Source: Bacteroidales bacterium (GTDB taxonomy: Bacteria > Bacteroidota > Bacteroidia > Bacteroidales > UBA7960). Taken from it: a stretch of DNA of 27,719 nucleotides. The stretch spans positions 1-27,719 of the forward strand of contig SLOR01000373.1 of assembly GCA_007132395.1 (NCBI GenBank), given 5' to 3'. The notes under the pieces are model-generated. The model was not told the origin of the DNA, did not search any database, and saw nothing but the letters and a program-made list of their open reading frames with translations. The translations under genes were made by a program, and so were the position numbers. Position 1 is the stretch's first letter, and each line of letters begins with the position of its first letter. Of the stretch, positions 16,547 through 23,073 are shown piece by piece.

Positions 16547-17284
16547 TTAGTGTATTATCTTGTTTTGTGTGTGTACATCGAAGCCAATGGCATATTTGGA
16601 AAGTGCCTCATGCCTGAGCCTGAATTCCTGTACCAGCGACATGGCCCATTGGGGCATCTTATCGGTAAAGTATTTTATTTCCATAATGAAATGATTGCGG
16701 AAAAGATGCCTTAGGTTGCTTTCTCTGAACATGTCGTTGATGGCCGGATAGGAAAAACTTCTAATATTCTTGTCAAAGGTAATTCTCACCCCGCTATCCA
16801 GCAATCCGTGGTAGGCTTCCCTTTCATATACTATCAGCACCGTGGGCATAAGATTCCTTTTCTTCATATGAAAAAAAAAGCGGGAGGCGTCCTCCAGGTT
16901 TTTCCCGGTATTGTCAGGCAGCATGTATTTTTCAATGTCGGCCGTGAGCAATAACTCAGGAACATTTTTCCAGTTTACAAATGCCCGGTGTTTCTGTACC
17001 CTGTTCTGTATCTTCTTTTTTATTTCCAGCACTGCCACGGTACCCGGTTCGGAATTGTTGTAGCAACGGATGCGGAATTTTTTACGCAGTTCTACCCCTT
17101 CAATTTTTTCCTGGTGAAACTGCAGGTCGCGTGTGTCGTAGTAAATGCTTCTTACGGTGTATTGGGGCAGGTCCGATTCGGTTTCTTCGGCAAATATATC
17201 GGGTCGGGCAAAAGTATTTACCCTGGCCCGCAAGGAATCGAGCATTTTATAGGGAACCAAATACTTTCTTTCGTACCGTACCAT
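16547..17284 (-). CDS. VTC-domain polyphosphate polymerase
   Basis: 245 residues made of a single VTC/CYTH-like tunnel domain with no membrane helix. Family marks in order: VRYERKYLVPY (Arg6-Lys7), SIYYDTRDLQFH, VELRKKFRIRCYN (Arg67 to Arg73), VLEIKKKIQNRVQKHRAFV (Glu87, Lys89-Lys91), VLIVYEREAYHG, VRITFDKNIRS, FIMEIKYF (Glu202, Lys204), and the SKYAIGFD ending. These basic and acidic residues line the catalytic tunnel in yeast Vtc4, which makes polyphosphate from ATP. A polymer-making role is therefore likely, though product and donor are not proven for bacterial members. It lies 5 nt after the HlyD-like gene and 4 nt before the DUF4956 gene. Confidence 0.85.
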   Translation of the reverse strand: MVRYERKYLVPYKMLDSLRARVNTFARPDIFAEETESDLPQYTVRSIYYDTRDLQFHQEKIEGVELRKKFRIRCYNNSEPGTVAVLEIKKKIQNRVQKHRAFVNWKNVPELLLTADIEKYMLPDNTGKNLEDASRFFFHMKKRNLMPTVLIVYEREAYHGLLDSGVRITFDKNIRSFSYPAINDMFRESNLRHLFRNHFIMEIKYFTDKMPQWAMSLVQEFRLRHEALSKYAIGFDVHTQNKIIH

Positions 17285-17289
17285 CTTTG

Positions 17290-18375
17290 TTAGTTGTTAT
17301 ATACCTCGTTGGAAAACCTCCTGATGTATTCCATGAGAGATACTGCATCTGACTTAATATTCGCGTCTACCCGCATAAATGGAAACAGCCCGGATGCGCT
17401 TTCAGGCTCAACCAGCGCCCTTACAAAAATATGCTGACGCTGATTGAGCATCTGCACCGAATTGTCAAAGTCGTAAATGGTGGCTGTAGTGTTGTGGCCC
17501 ATGTGTGGCAAAATAATTTCCACCTCCTGGCCTTTTTTAAGAAATTCGAGCTGGTATATCTCTATGGGAATGAGAATAATATATGCTGAAACATCTGCCA
17601 CCCTTAATATTGCATTGGAGCTGGAAAGAAGCTCTTGTTTCCTTAATAAGGTACCACTGATGGGTGAATATATGGTAAAGGATGCCATCAACTGTTGAAG
17701 ATGCTCTATCTGTGCTTCCAGCGAATGGATAGCGGCTTTGATGAGATCCAGTTGCTCCGGCTTTGCACCTGATGTAATGGCTTCGAATTCACTCTGGGTA
17801 ATGGCAAGGTTTTGATATGCAACAAGGTATTGGTTTTCTGAAATTTCAAATTCTTCGCGGGCAATGTGCCTTCTTTCAAAAAGCTCTTTGTTACGCGCAC
17901 TAATGGCTTTCTGGGTTTCGTACTCGGTTTGTGCTCTTTGCATGATTTCACGTGCTACCTGCACTTGCTGTGGTTTTTCACCGCTGGCATAAAATGCCAA
18001 TAGCCTGTGCTGGCGCTCCAATTCCCCTTCCAACTCTACCAGCCGGCCCATTTCGGTAAGTGAGTGAAGGCGGGCTATGGTGTCGCCTTGAGCAATATGT
18101 TCCCTTAGAAAAATATCTTCCGATAGGGTAAAGCTTGCAAGGTCGCCTCTCTGAAATTCCGTTACCGAGTAGGAAGAAGTGGTATTATCGTAGTGATTTT
18201 TCAGGCTCTGTATGAGATTTCCGTCGGCGGTGTGTGCCAGCTCCCATTCCTGCTGCGGATAAATTATACCCTGGGCAGATATGGTATAAGTAAATGTCAT
18301 GTAACCGGAAATAAGGTATAGGGCCAGTATTGAAGCCCCAACCAGCAGCCATAAGCCGAATTGTTTAAATTTCAC
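17290..18375 (-). CDS. HlyD-like membrane fusion (adaptor) protein
   Basis: 361 residues. One N-terminal membrane helix (about 9-28, WLLVGASILALYLISGYMTF) is followed by a periplasmic region. The lipoyl-like half-motifs flank a long alpha-hairpin coiled coil (about residues 105-235, rich in Glu, Gln and Leu with few helix breakers). After it comes SFTIYSPISGTLLRKQELLSSSNAILRVADVSAYIILIPI, the classic HlyD barrel signature, and a beta-barrel end. HlyD proteins bridge inner-membrane transporters to TolC-type exit ducts. No ABC, RND or MFS transporter or TolC gene lies beside it; instead it heads an operon with a VTC polymerase and a DUF4956 protein. Confidence 0.85.
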   Translation of the reverse strand: MKFKQFGLWLLVGASILALYLISGYMTFTYTISAQGIIYPQQEWELAHTADGNLIQSLKNHYDNTTSSYSVTEFQRGDLASFTLSEDIFLREHIAQGDTIARLHSLTEMGRLVELEGELERQHRLLAFYASGEKPQQVQVAREIMQRAQTEYETQKAISARNKELFERRHIAREEFEISENQYLVAYQNLAITQSEFEAITSGAKPEQLDLIKAAIHSLEAQIEHLQQLMASFTIYSPISGTLLRKQELLSSSNAILRVADVSAYIILIPIEIYQLEFLKKGQEVEIILPHMGHNTTATIYDFDNSVQMLNQRQHIFVRALVEPESASGLFPFMRVDANIKSDAVSLMEYIRRFSNEVYNN

Positions 18376-18412
18376 TGTCTTCTGTTTTTGGCAATTAGTC
18401 CTTGTTTCGAAA

Positions 18413-18432
18413 CATCACATGAAAATGTGATG
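18413..18432. promoter_or_regulatory. Perfect inverted repeat in the HlyD operon leader
   Basis: CATCACAT-GAAA-ATGTGATG, an 8-bp perfect inverted repeat with a 4-nt centre, between the -7 candidate and the start codon (38 nt upstream of the ATG). It could be an operator or a leader RNA hairpin. The half-sites are in the opposite order to CRP sites. Confidence 0.4.
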
Positions 18433-18472
18433 AAAATGTTTTTGCAAAAATTAACAAAAACTTAATATAGCG

Positions 18473-18480
18473 CAAAAATA
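18473..18480 (-). promoter_or_regulatory. Candidate -7 box for the HlyD-VTC-DUF4956 operon
   Basis: TATTTTTG on the minus strand, the same octamer as the PUR-alpha-like promoter, 97 nt upstream of the HlyD-like ATG. No clear -33 element. Confidence 0.42.
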
Positions 18481-18530
18481 CAGAATCTTTAGGTAACTAT
18501 AACCCGGAATAAAGGTTAAGAAATGGTAAG

Positions 18531-18563
18531 AAAAAAGCAGTTGCTTTTTGCAACTGCTTTTTT
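18531..18563 (-). terminator. Rho-independent terminator after the MerT-like/HMA gene
   Basis: Perfect 14-bp inverted repeat AAAAAAGCAGTTGC (18531-18544) / GCAACTGCTTTTTT (18550-18563) with a 5-nt loop. Its A/T flanks make it usable in both directions; placed here it ends the minus-strand HMA transcript before the HlyD promoter. Confidence 0.9.
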
Positions 18564-18589
18564 CTTGTTTATGTTTTTCAAAACCTTCC

Positions 18590-19159
18590 TTAATGTATGG
18601 CTACCGTATAGCCTGAGTCTTCTATGGTTTTGGCGATAACTTCCGGTGAAACACGTGATCTGTCATAAGTCACGAAAACTTCCTCTCTTTCATGCGATGC
18701 CAGCACACTTTCTATTCCTTCCAGTGCTCCCACTCTTCGTTGCACCAGAGCTTCACACCCTCCGCAATCCATGCCATGAACCGTAAGGAGCAGCTCAGTA
18801 TAATCTTCGGGCTGTGTTTGTTCAGTGTCGGCAGTGGCATCAAGGGATTCCAGGTAGTAGGGTGCCGCCAGGAGTACAATAACAAATACAGTTACCAGGC
18901 CCATAAACACCAGCGACTGGCTTCCCTGCCGGGGACGTGTACTGCCCTTTTTTCTCCTGCGTTGCAGGTTTTTGATGCTTTGATACCAGAGGATTACAAG
19001 TAATAATAATACCAAAGCAATTATAAAGGGCCAGAACGCAATTATTTGGGCGAAGGGCCCCTCGAAATTAATGGAAAGACTGTAAAAAAGGTCTATTTTC
19101 CGGCTTGCGGAAAGACCGCCAAATAAAGTGGCCAAAAAGCTGAATGTGAAAAAAATCAT
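18590..19159 (-). CDS. MerT-like membrane protein fused to a heavy-metal-associated (HMA) domain
   Basis: 189 residues. Three hydrophobic segments (about 2-17, 38-60, 83-103) resemble MerT: WPFIIALVLLLLVILWYQSIKN and FMGLVTVFVIVLLAAPYYLESL match the order and spacing of MerT helices 2 and 3. The C-terminal HMA domain (about 122-189) has GMDCGGCEALV with metal-binding Cys132 and Cys135 and ends with the usual EDSGYTVAIH. Mercury transporters of the MerTP type have this layout, but the paired cysteines expected in MerT helix 1 are absent: Cys132 and Cys135 are the only cysteines in the protein. Mercury transport is therefore doubtful; copper or another metal fits the respiratory context better. 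Its own -7 candidate is at 19198-19191. Confidence 0.7.
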   Translation of the reverse strand: MIFFTFSFLATLFGGLSASRKIDLFYSLSINFEGPFAQIIAFWPFIIALVLLLLVILWYQSIKNLQRRRKKGSTRPRQGSQSLVFMGLVTVFVIVLLAAPYYLESLDATADTEQTQPEDYTELLLTVHGMDCGGCEALVQRRVGALEGIESVLASHEREEVFVTYDRSRVSPEVIAKTIEDSGYTVAIH

Positions 19160-19190
19160 GCCTTGTAAGTTTGGATTGTAAATGCAATGC

Positions 19191-19198
19191 CAAAATTA
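19191..19198 (-). promoter_or_regulatory. Candidate -7 box for the MerT-like/HMA gene
   Basis: TAATTTTG on the minus strand, 31 nt upstream of the ATG. The nearest TTG on its 5' side is only 15 nt away, so the -33 element is weak. Confidence 0.35.
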
Positions 19199-19288
19199 AC
19201 AAAAAAATGATTCCAATTAATATTATTTATTGCTCTATACAAATGGGTTTCTTTATGAGGAATGTTTATAAAATCCCGATAAGCATGC

Positions 19289-19738
19289 TTAGTCGTTAAA
19301 ATCGCTGCGGTAAACGATGCGGTAGAGGAAAGGGTAAATAACACATGCCATACAAAACCCAAATACGGCTTCCAGGAAGCAAAACAAAGCCAGCACAGAT
19401 AAAAGAAGGATGCTGATGCTTCCCATGGGGGTGTACCAAAACAGGATTGCTGCGGCACATAAAAAAAAGCCAATTCGTGCTGCAAAAATCTTGGGCCCGG
19501 CATTAAGCATGGCAGAACTTTTACGCGTAATATTGTAAAGTTGTTTTGATAAGGCTGCCAGTAGACTGTATTTGCCCATAGCAAGAGCCCGGATAAAAAA
19601 ATCAACTGCCAGGAACCAAAGAAATATTTCAATAGTTGTTACAAAAAATACAATCAGCAAGGTAAAGGATAGAAAGGCCGTAAACCTGGCGGTTGTTTCA
19701 TTAATTTTTTTATTGGATACAGGACAGATGAATTGCAT
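19289..19738 (-). CDS. DUF4395 membrane protein
   Basis: 149 residues with about four hydrophobic helices. It begins MQFICPVSNKKINETTARFTAF, the conserved DUF4395 start with a CPV motif; VDFFIRALAMGKYSLLAAL, GPKIFAARIGFFLCAAA and FGFCMACVIYPFLYRIV follow, the last being the typical CMACxxYP end. The function is unknown; family members often sit near thiol-disulfide or sulfur-transfer genes, and the conserved cysteines (Cys5 and the CMAC pair) fit a redox or metal role. It lies between ctaB and the MerT-like/HMA gene. The start is set by the conserved N-terminus. Confidence 0.82.
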   Translation of the reverse strand: MQFICPVSNKKINETTARFTAFLSFTLLIVFFVTTIEIFLWFLAVDFFIRALAMGKYSLLAALSKQLYNITRKSSAMLNAGPKIFAARIGFFLCAAAILFWYTPMGSISILLLSVLALFCFLEAVFGFCMACVIYPFLYRIVYRSDFND

Positions 19739-19750
19739 AGATGTATGGGA

Positions 19751-19795
19751 TTAATGCGTTATTTAATTATGCAAGCAGGTGTTTAAACGCATTAA
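19751..19795. repeat. Long-spaced inverted repeat upstream of DUF4395
   Basis: TTAATGCGTT (19751-19760) and AACGCATTAA (19786-19795) are a perfect 10-bp inverted repeat with a 25-nt spacer, just upstream of the DUF4395 start (19738) and after ctaB. It could be a pair of operator half-sites, or a stem between the two genes. Confidence 0.45.
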
Positions 19796-19856
19796 TAAAT
19801 GCTATTGTTTTCGCGATTAGAAAAATGTTTTAAATACAAGGATTTTGCCGGGAGGG

Positions 19857-20732
19857 CTATGGGTTGCTCCACAGGGCATCGCCCATGAGAACCAGCATCA
19901 TCAGCAGGAAGTATATGTTTACAGCCATAAATGCTCTGTTAACCCTTTCGGGTTTTTTTATGTCGGGCCAGCCCAGAAAGGATAATAGCAAAGCCAGGGA
20001 AAATAGAAGAGTAAGTGCAGAAAACAAAGGAGTATTGATTACTCCAAAAGCAGGCAATGCCAGGGCTGTTGTTGCGGTACAGGCTGTCCAGGTAAAGGTA
20101 AGCCGGGCAATTTGCGCGGGAAGGAATCGGGTGGTAATGGATGGAAAGCCTGCCTGTTCATAGTCTTTTCCATGGCGAAGCAGTATCAGCCAGAAATGAG
20201 GTATTTGACCGATGAAGAAGAAAAATGCCACGAAAAGGATATGCGGATGCCCCAGGGTACCTCCTGCAGCGGTCCATCCGATGGCGGGTGGCAGGGCACC
20301 CACCAGTGCACCGGGTAATATAGCCCAGGGGCTAACGCGCTTCATCGGGGTATATATACCGTTGTACCATAGCAGGGTAAGAATGGCCAGCAGGGCAGGG
20401 ATTGAGCCCGAATGATACCATAATAGAGTTGCCCCGGCAACTGAAAGCAGTATTGACCATATCAAGGCCTGTAGTTTTGTTAACTCACCCGAAGGCAACG
20501 GACGATGGCGCGTTCGTTTCATCAGGCTGTCATGGCCGGATTCCTGCAACTGATTAAGAGAAGAAGACCCCCCTGCTATCAAAAGGACCCCCAGGTACAT
20601 GAACAACCAGCCATCTGAAAAAGAGCCATTGTGCAAAATATACCCTGTAAGTGCCGAAAAAGCTACTGATAGAGTTATAATGGGTTTGCTGAGTTTAAGA
20701 AAGGCAATAAAGGACGATAGTAAATGTGTCAT
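19857..20732 (-). CDS. ctaB: Protoheme IX farnesyltransferase (heme O synthase)
   Basis: UbiA-family integral membrane prenyltransferase that adds farnesyl to heme b, making heme O for heme-copper oxidases. 291 residues with about eight helices. The first allylic-diphosphate site reads SSSLNQLQESGHDSLMKRTRHRPLPSG; the common N-x3-D is altered (Asn then Glu), but DxxMxRTxxRP is intact. ILPGALVGALPPAIGWTAAGG and FFFIGQIPHFWLILLRHGKDYEQAGFPSI are hallmark CtaB segments. It serves the caa3 oxidase genes about 2.3 kb away. It ends in TAG. A -7 candidate lies at 20787-20780. Confidence 0.94.
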   Translation of the reverse strand: MTHLLSSFIAFLKLSKPIITLSVAFSALTGYILHNGSFSDGWLFMYLGVLLIAGGSSSLNQLQESGHDSLMKRTRHRPLPSGELTKLQALIWSILLSVAGATLLWYHSGSIPALLAILTLLWYNGIYTPMKRVSPWAILPGALVGALPPAIGWTAAGGTLGHPHILFVAFFFFIGQIPHFWLILLRHGKDYEQAGFPSITTRFLPAQIARLTFTWTACTATTALALPAFGVINTPLFSALTLLFSLALLLSFLGWPDIKKPERVNRAFMAVNIYFLLMMLVLMGDALWSNP

Positions 20733-20779
20733 TCAGCGTTAAACAGTTTCTTTTTGATTGAAGTTAGGCAAGTAATATT

Positions 20780-20787
20780 CAAAATTA
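20780..20787 (-). promoter_or_regulatory. Candidate -7 box for ctaB
   Basis: TAATTTTG on the minus strand, 47 nt upstream of the ctaB ATG. No clear -33. Between it and the opposing box at 20813 lies CAC-ATTA-GTG (20798-20807), a possible shared operator. Confidence 0.4.
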
Positions 20788-20812
20788 AAGAATATTTCAC
20801 ATTAGTGTAAGG

Positions 20813-20820
20813 TAAATTTG
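20813..20820 (+). promoter_or_regulatory. Candidate -7 box for the copper protein leader
   Basis: TAAATTTG, identical to the parA box, facing the copper protein gene 340 nt downstream. No -33 element at standard spacing. Confidence 0.35.
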
Positions 20821-21160
20821 AATTGAGGAAGTAATTTGAGCTGAAATACCTCATTCTGACCCTGGTAAGACCAGGAAGTAACAGCAAAGCTAAATCCCGA
20901 TTGTTTTACCGGACATAACTGAAGATTTTAATACAATATGCCCATGCCTGTGGGTAATTATTTTTATTTCCTGCATGAGGAAAGACGCCTGTAAAATGCT
21001 TTCTTCTCAGCTTATCGTGCCAGAATACTATCCAAAATATCAAACAAAACCCTTGGTAATTGCACAAACAGGTAATTAGGTAAAAAAATAGGGAAATAAC
21101 GAAATAATTGTTAACTTTAAGGGAGTAAGCCATTTAAGTAGTAATAAAAAAACACATACC

Positions 21161-22957
21161 ATGAAAAAGACGCGTCATTTACCGGGGATTACGTATTACC
21201 TGTTGCTAATCTTTTTGATGTCGGCAGTAAGTGTAAACGAATTAAAAGCCTGCGAAGCCTGTAACCGACTGTTTCTTGCCCAGCTGAAAGGGGCCGAACG
21301 CGATGGTAGCCTTGTATCCAGAGAATTGCTGGCCACCATCGCAGCGCAGGAGCACATTGGGCGAAACAACCCGGCCCATACACAGGCGGGCTGGAGTAAT
21401 AGCACGATAATACCGGCCGGGGAGGAGGTACCTTCCGGATACGATCAGTCTGGTGCTATGCAGCCCACGGCCAAAGCGCCCGCCAGGGCAACTCCTGTAG
21501 CCTGGGGCAATGCTGATTTTATTGACATTATCCGCAGAGACAACTCCCTGCCCCTTCCTGCTACCAGCTTTGTACCGCAAAACACCCCTCCCGACAAGAG
21601 GGTGCGCATTACCCTTGAAGAAGGCGACTCTTACCTGGGTAATGGTGTAATGTATCAAGGCTTTACCATCGACGGGAAAATCCCAGGTACAAACATTATC
21701 GTGGATGAAGGCGATATCGTAGAGTTTAAGATTGTAAACAAGGGCGATTTGCCACACGGGGCATCCATACACGCGGTAAGTAGTCAAACCTCAAAATACC
21801 TGGGTAAGATTGAACCCGGAGACAGTGCGCAGGTAGTTTTTCAGGCTAATATGCCGGGAGTGTATATGTACCATTGTGCCCCCGGGGGGCATGCCATACC
21901 CATGCATATCATCTTCGGACAATACGGGATGATGGTGGTAAGGCCCAAGGAAAAATTTGAACTGGAAAAAATCCTCAATAAAGAACCCGATATCGAAATA
22001 TTCCTGGTGCAGCATGAATATTATGCCAGCGGAAAAGATGCCGTGGAAGGGCAGGGGAAGCCCATGTATACAGCCTTTAACGGTAAGCTTTTTCGGTATG
22101 TGGAAGAACCCATTGTAGGTAAACCCGGTGATTATGTAAGAATTAACTACCTTAATGCCGGGCCCAACCTTTTCGCTACTTTCCATATGGTAGGTATAAT
22201 TTGGGATTATGTCTATTGGCAGGGAAATCCTGCTAACCGGTTCATCGGCGGACAATCAGTTACTGCAGGGCCTTCCGATTCGTGGGTAATAGAGTTTCGT
22301 ATTCCCCCTGATGAAGGCAGCTACCTGATGCTCTCGCATGCCGTGGGCTCTACCGATAGAGGCGCCATCGGACTGCTTGTTTGCGACAGAGATGCGGCAC
22401 CCAATAAGACCTACCTGGCCGATGGCATCAGCTACTCAGATGAGGAAATGGAAGAATTTCGCCAAAAAGCAGTTCGCACTATTACTCCCTTTGGCATTGG
22501 TTCTCCTGATGTGGATGTTCCGGTGGTATACGGGCCGGAAACAGATGAGGTAATTGTCCGTATCATTGGAAATTCCTATTACCCCAAAGTGGTAAAGGTG
22601 GCACCCGGCACTACCATTCGATGGATCAATGAAGATGTATTTACCTATATGGAAGGAGAATTTTCAGGTATCCATAATGTAATTGTAAGAACCGGTCCCG
22701 AACGATTTGCTTCTCCCATGCTGGCACATGCCGAAAGCTATTCGCAGCTGATGAAGGAACCTGGAGAATATACCTACATATGCACCCCCCACCCCTATAT
22801 GGAAGGAAAAGTTATTGTAAGTGAAGAGCTTGGAATCCGAAACGACATGAAGTATACTGCCGGGGGCTCAGCGCCGAATGGGAAAATGCTTTGGCTCGTT
22901 CTAATAATAGCGGCTTTTGCCCTTATGATTGGTATTATTTCACTTATAAATAAGTAA
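21161..22957 (+). CDS. Membrane-anchored NirK-like multicopper protein with extra C-terminal cupredoxin
   Basis: 598 residues: signal peptide (about 1-30), CEAC motif (Cys31, Cys34), a linker, a NirK-like two-domain cupredoxin unit (about 145-410), a plastocyanin-like domain (about 455-555) and a C-terminal helix (576-595), so it is held in the membrane with a periplasmic body. Type 1 site: His199, Cys239, His249, with Gln254 where NirK has Met. Type 2 ligands: His204, His238 and His393. Third domain blue-copper ligands: His505, Cys541, His544, Met547. The NirK catalytic Asp98 and His255 positions read Ser202 and Ile346, so nitrite reduction is doubtful. It faces the cox operon and is divergent from ctaB, which suggests electron transfer or copper handling for respiration. 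Confidence 0.82.
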   Translation: MKKTRHLPGITYYLLLIFLMSAVSVNELKACEACNRLFLAQLKGAERDGSLVSRELLATIAAQEHIGRNNPAHTQAGWSNSTIIPAGEEVPSGYDQSGAMQPTAKAPARATPVAWGNADFIDIIRRDNSLPLPATSFVPQNTPPDKRVRITLEEGDSYLGNGVMYQGFTIDGKIPGTNIIVDEGDIVEFKIVNKGDLPHGASIHAVSSQTSKYLGKIEPGDSAQVVFQANMPGVYMYHCAPGGHAIPMHIIFGQYGMMVVRPKEKFELEKILNKEPDIEIFLVQHEYYASGKDAVEGQGKPMYTAFNGKLFRYVEEPIVGKPGDYVRINYLNAGPNLFATFHMVGIIWDYVYWQGNPANRFIGGQSVTAGPSDSWVIEFRIPPDEGSYLMLSHAVGSTDRGAIGLLVCDRDAAPNKTYLADGISYSDEEMEEFRQKAVRTITPFGIGSPDVDVPVVYGPETDEVIVRIIGNSYYPKVVKVAPGTTIRWINEDVFTYMEGEFSGIHNVIVRTGPERFASPMLAHAESYSQLMKEPGEYTYICTPHPYMEGKVIVSEELGIRNDMKYTAGGSAPNGKMLWLVLIIAAFALMIGIISLINK

Positions 22958-22999
22958 AACAGTAATCTGCCCTGTAAACGGGAATTAGCAATTAACCAA

Positions 23000-23042
23000 C
23001 GCAGCCTCAATCTTGAATTGTACTTTCAGGATTGAGGCTGCG
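23000..23042. terminator. Bidirectional hairpin between the copper protein gene and coxB
   Basis: 13-bp perfect stem CGCAGCCTCAATC (23000-23012) / GATTGAGGCTGCG (23030-23042), extended inward by five more pairs (one G-U) to a 7-nt loop. It lies between two converging genes. Neither side has a good U-run, so it is an atypical but likely transcription stop. Confidence 0.75.
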
Positions 23043-23073
23043 CTCAAAATCATCAAAATATTTTATTATTCTT

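Larger units (their letters stand above)
18376..18589. other. Intergenic region between the MerT-like/HMA gene and the HlyD operon
   Basis: 214 nt with no gene. From right to left on the minus strand it holds a terminator (18531-18563), a -7 candidate (18480-18473) and a perfect inverted repeat (18413-18432) in the leader of the HlyD-like gene. Confidence 0.6.
20733..21160. other. Divergent region between ctaB and the copper protein gene
   Basis: 428 nt. Back-to-back -7 boxes near its left end (20787-20780 for ctaB and 20813-20820 for the plus strand) would leave a leader of about 330 nt before the copper protein. That leader holds a small hairpin CCTGGT-AAG-ACCAGG (20861-20875) and no convincing gene. 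A nearer weak box (TAACTTTA, about 21113) could also serve the copper protein. Confidence 0.5.

Noticed and set aside
19156..19632. 158-codon minus-strand ORF overlapping DUF4395
   Set aside because: It is in another frame of the DUF4395 gene, whose own frame shows the full family signature.
20845..20900. SRP RNA or a known riboswitch (c-di-GMP or TPP type) in the copper protein leader
   Set aside because: Fragments such as ACCAGGAAG and GCAAAGC resemble parts of these RNAs, but the conserved CAGG/GGAA/AGCAG loop of SRP RNA and the full riboswitch cores are missing.
20939..20995. 18-codon plus-strand ORF (MPMPVGNYFYFLHEERRL) preceded by TAATACAATATG
   Set aside because: It resembles the start context seen at parA and lepB, but it is followed by no gene for 165 nt and has no other support.
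20906..21133. 75-codon minus-strand ORF between ctaB and the copper protein
   Set aside because: No recognisable domain, no convincing promoter, and it lies in an AT-rich leader region; hydrophobic text of this sort is common by chance.
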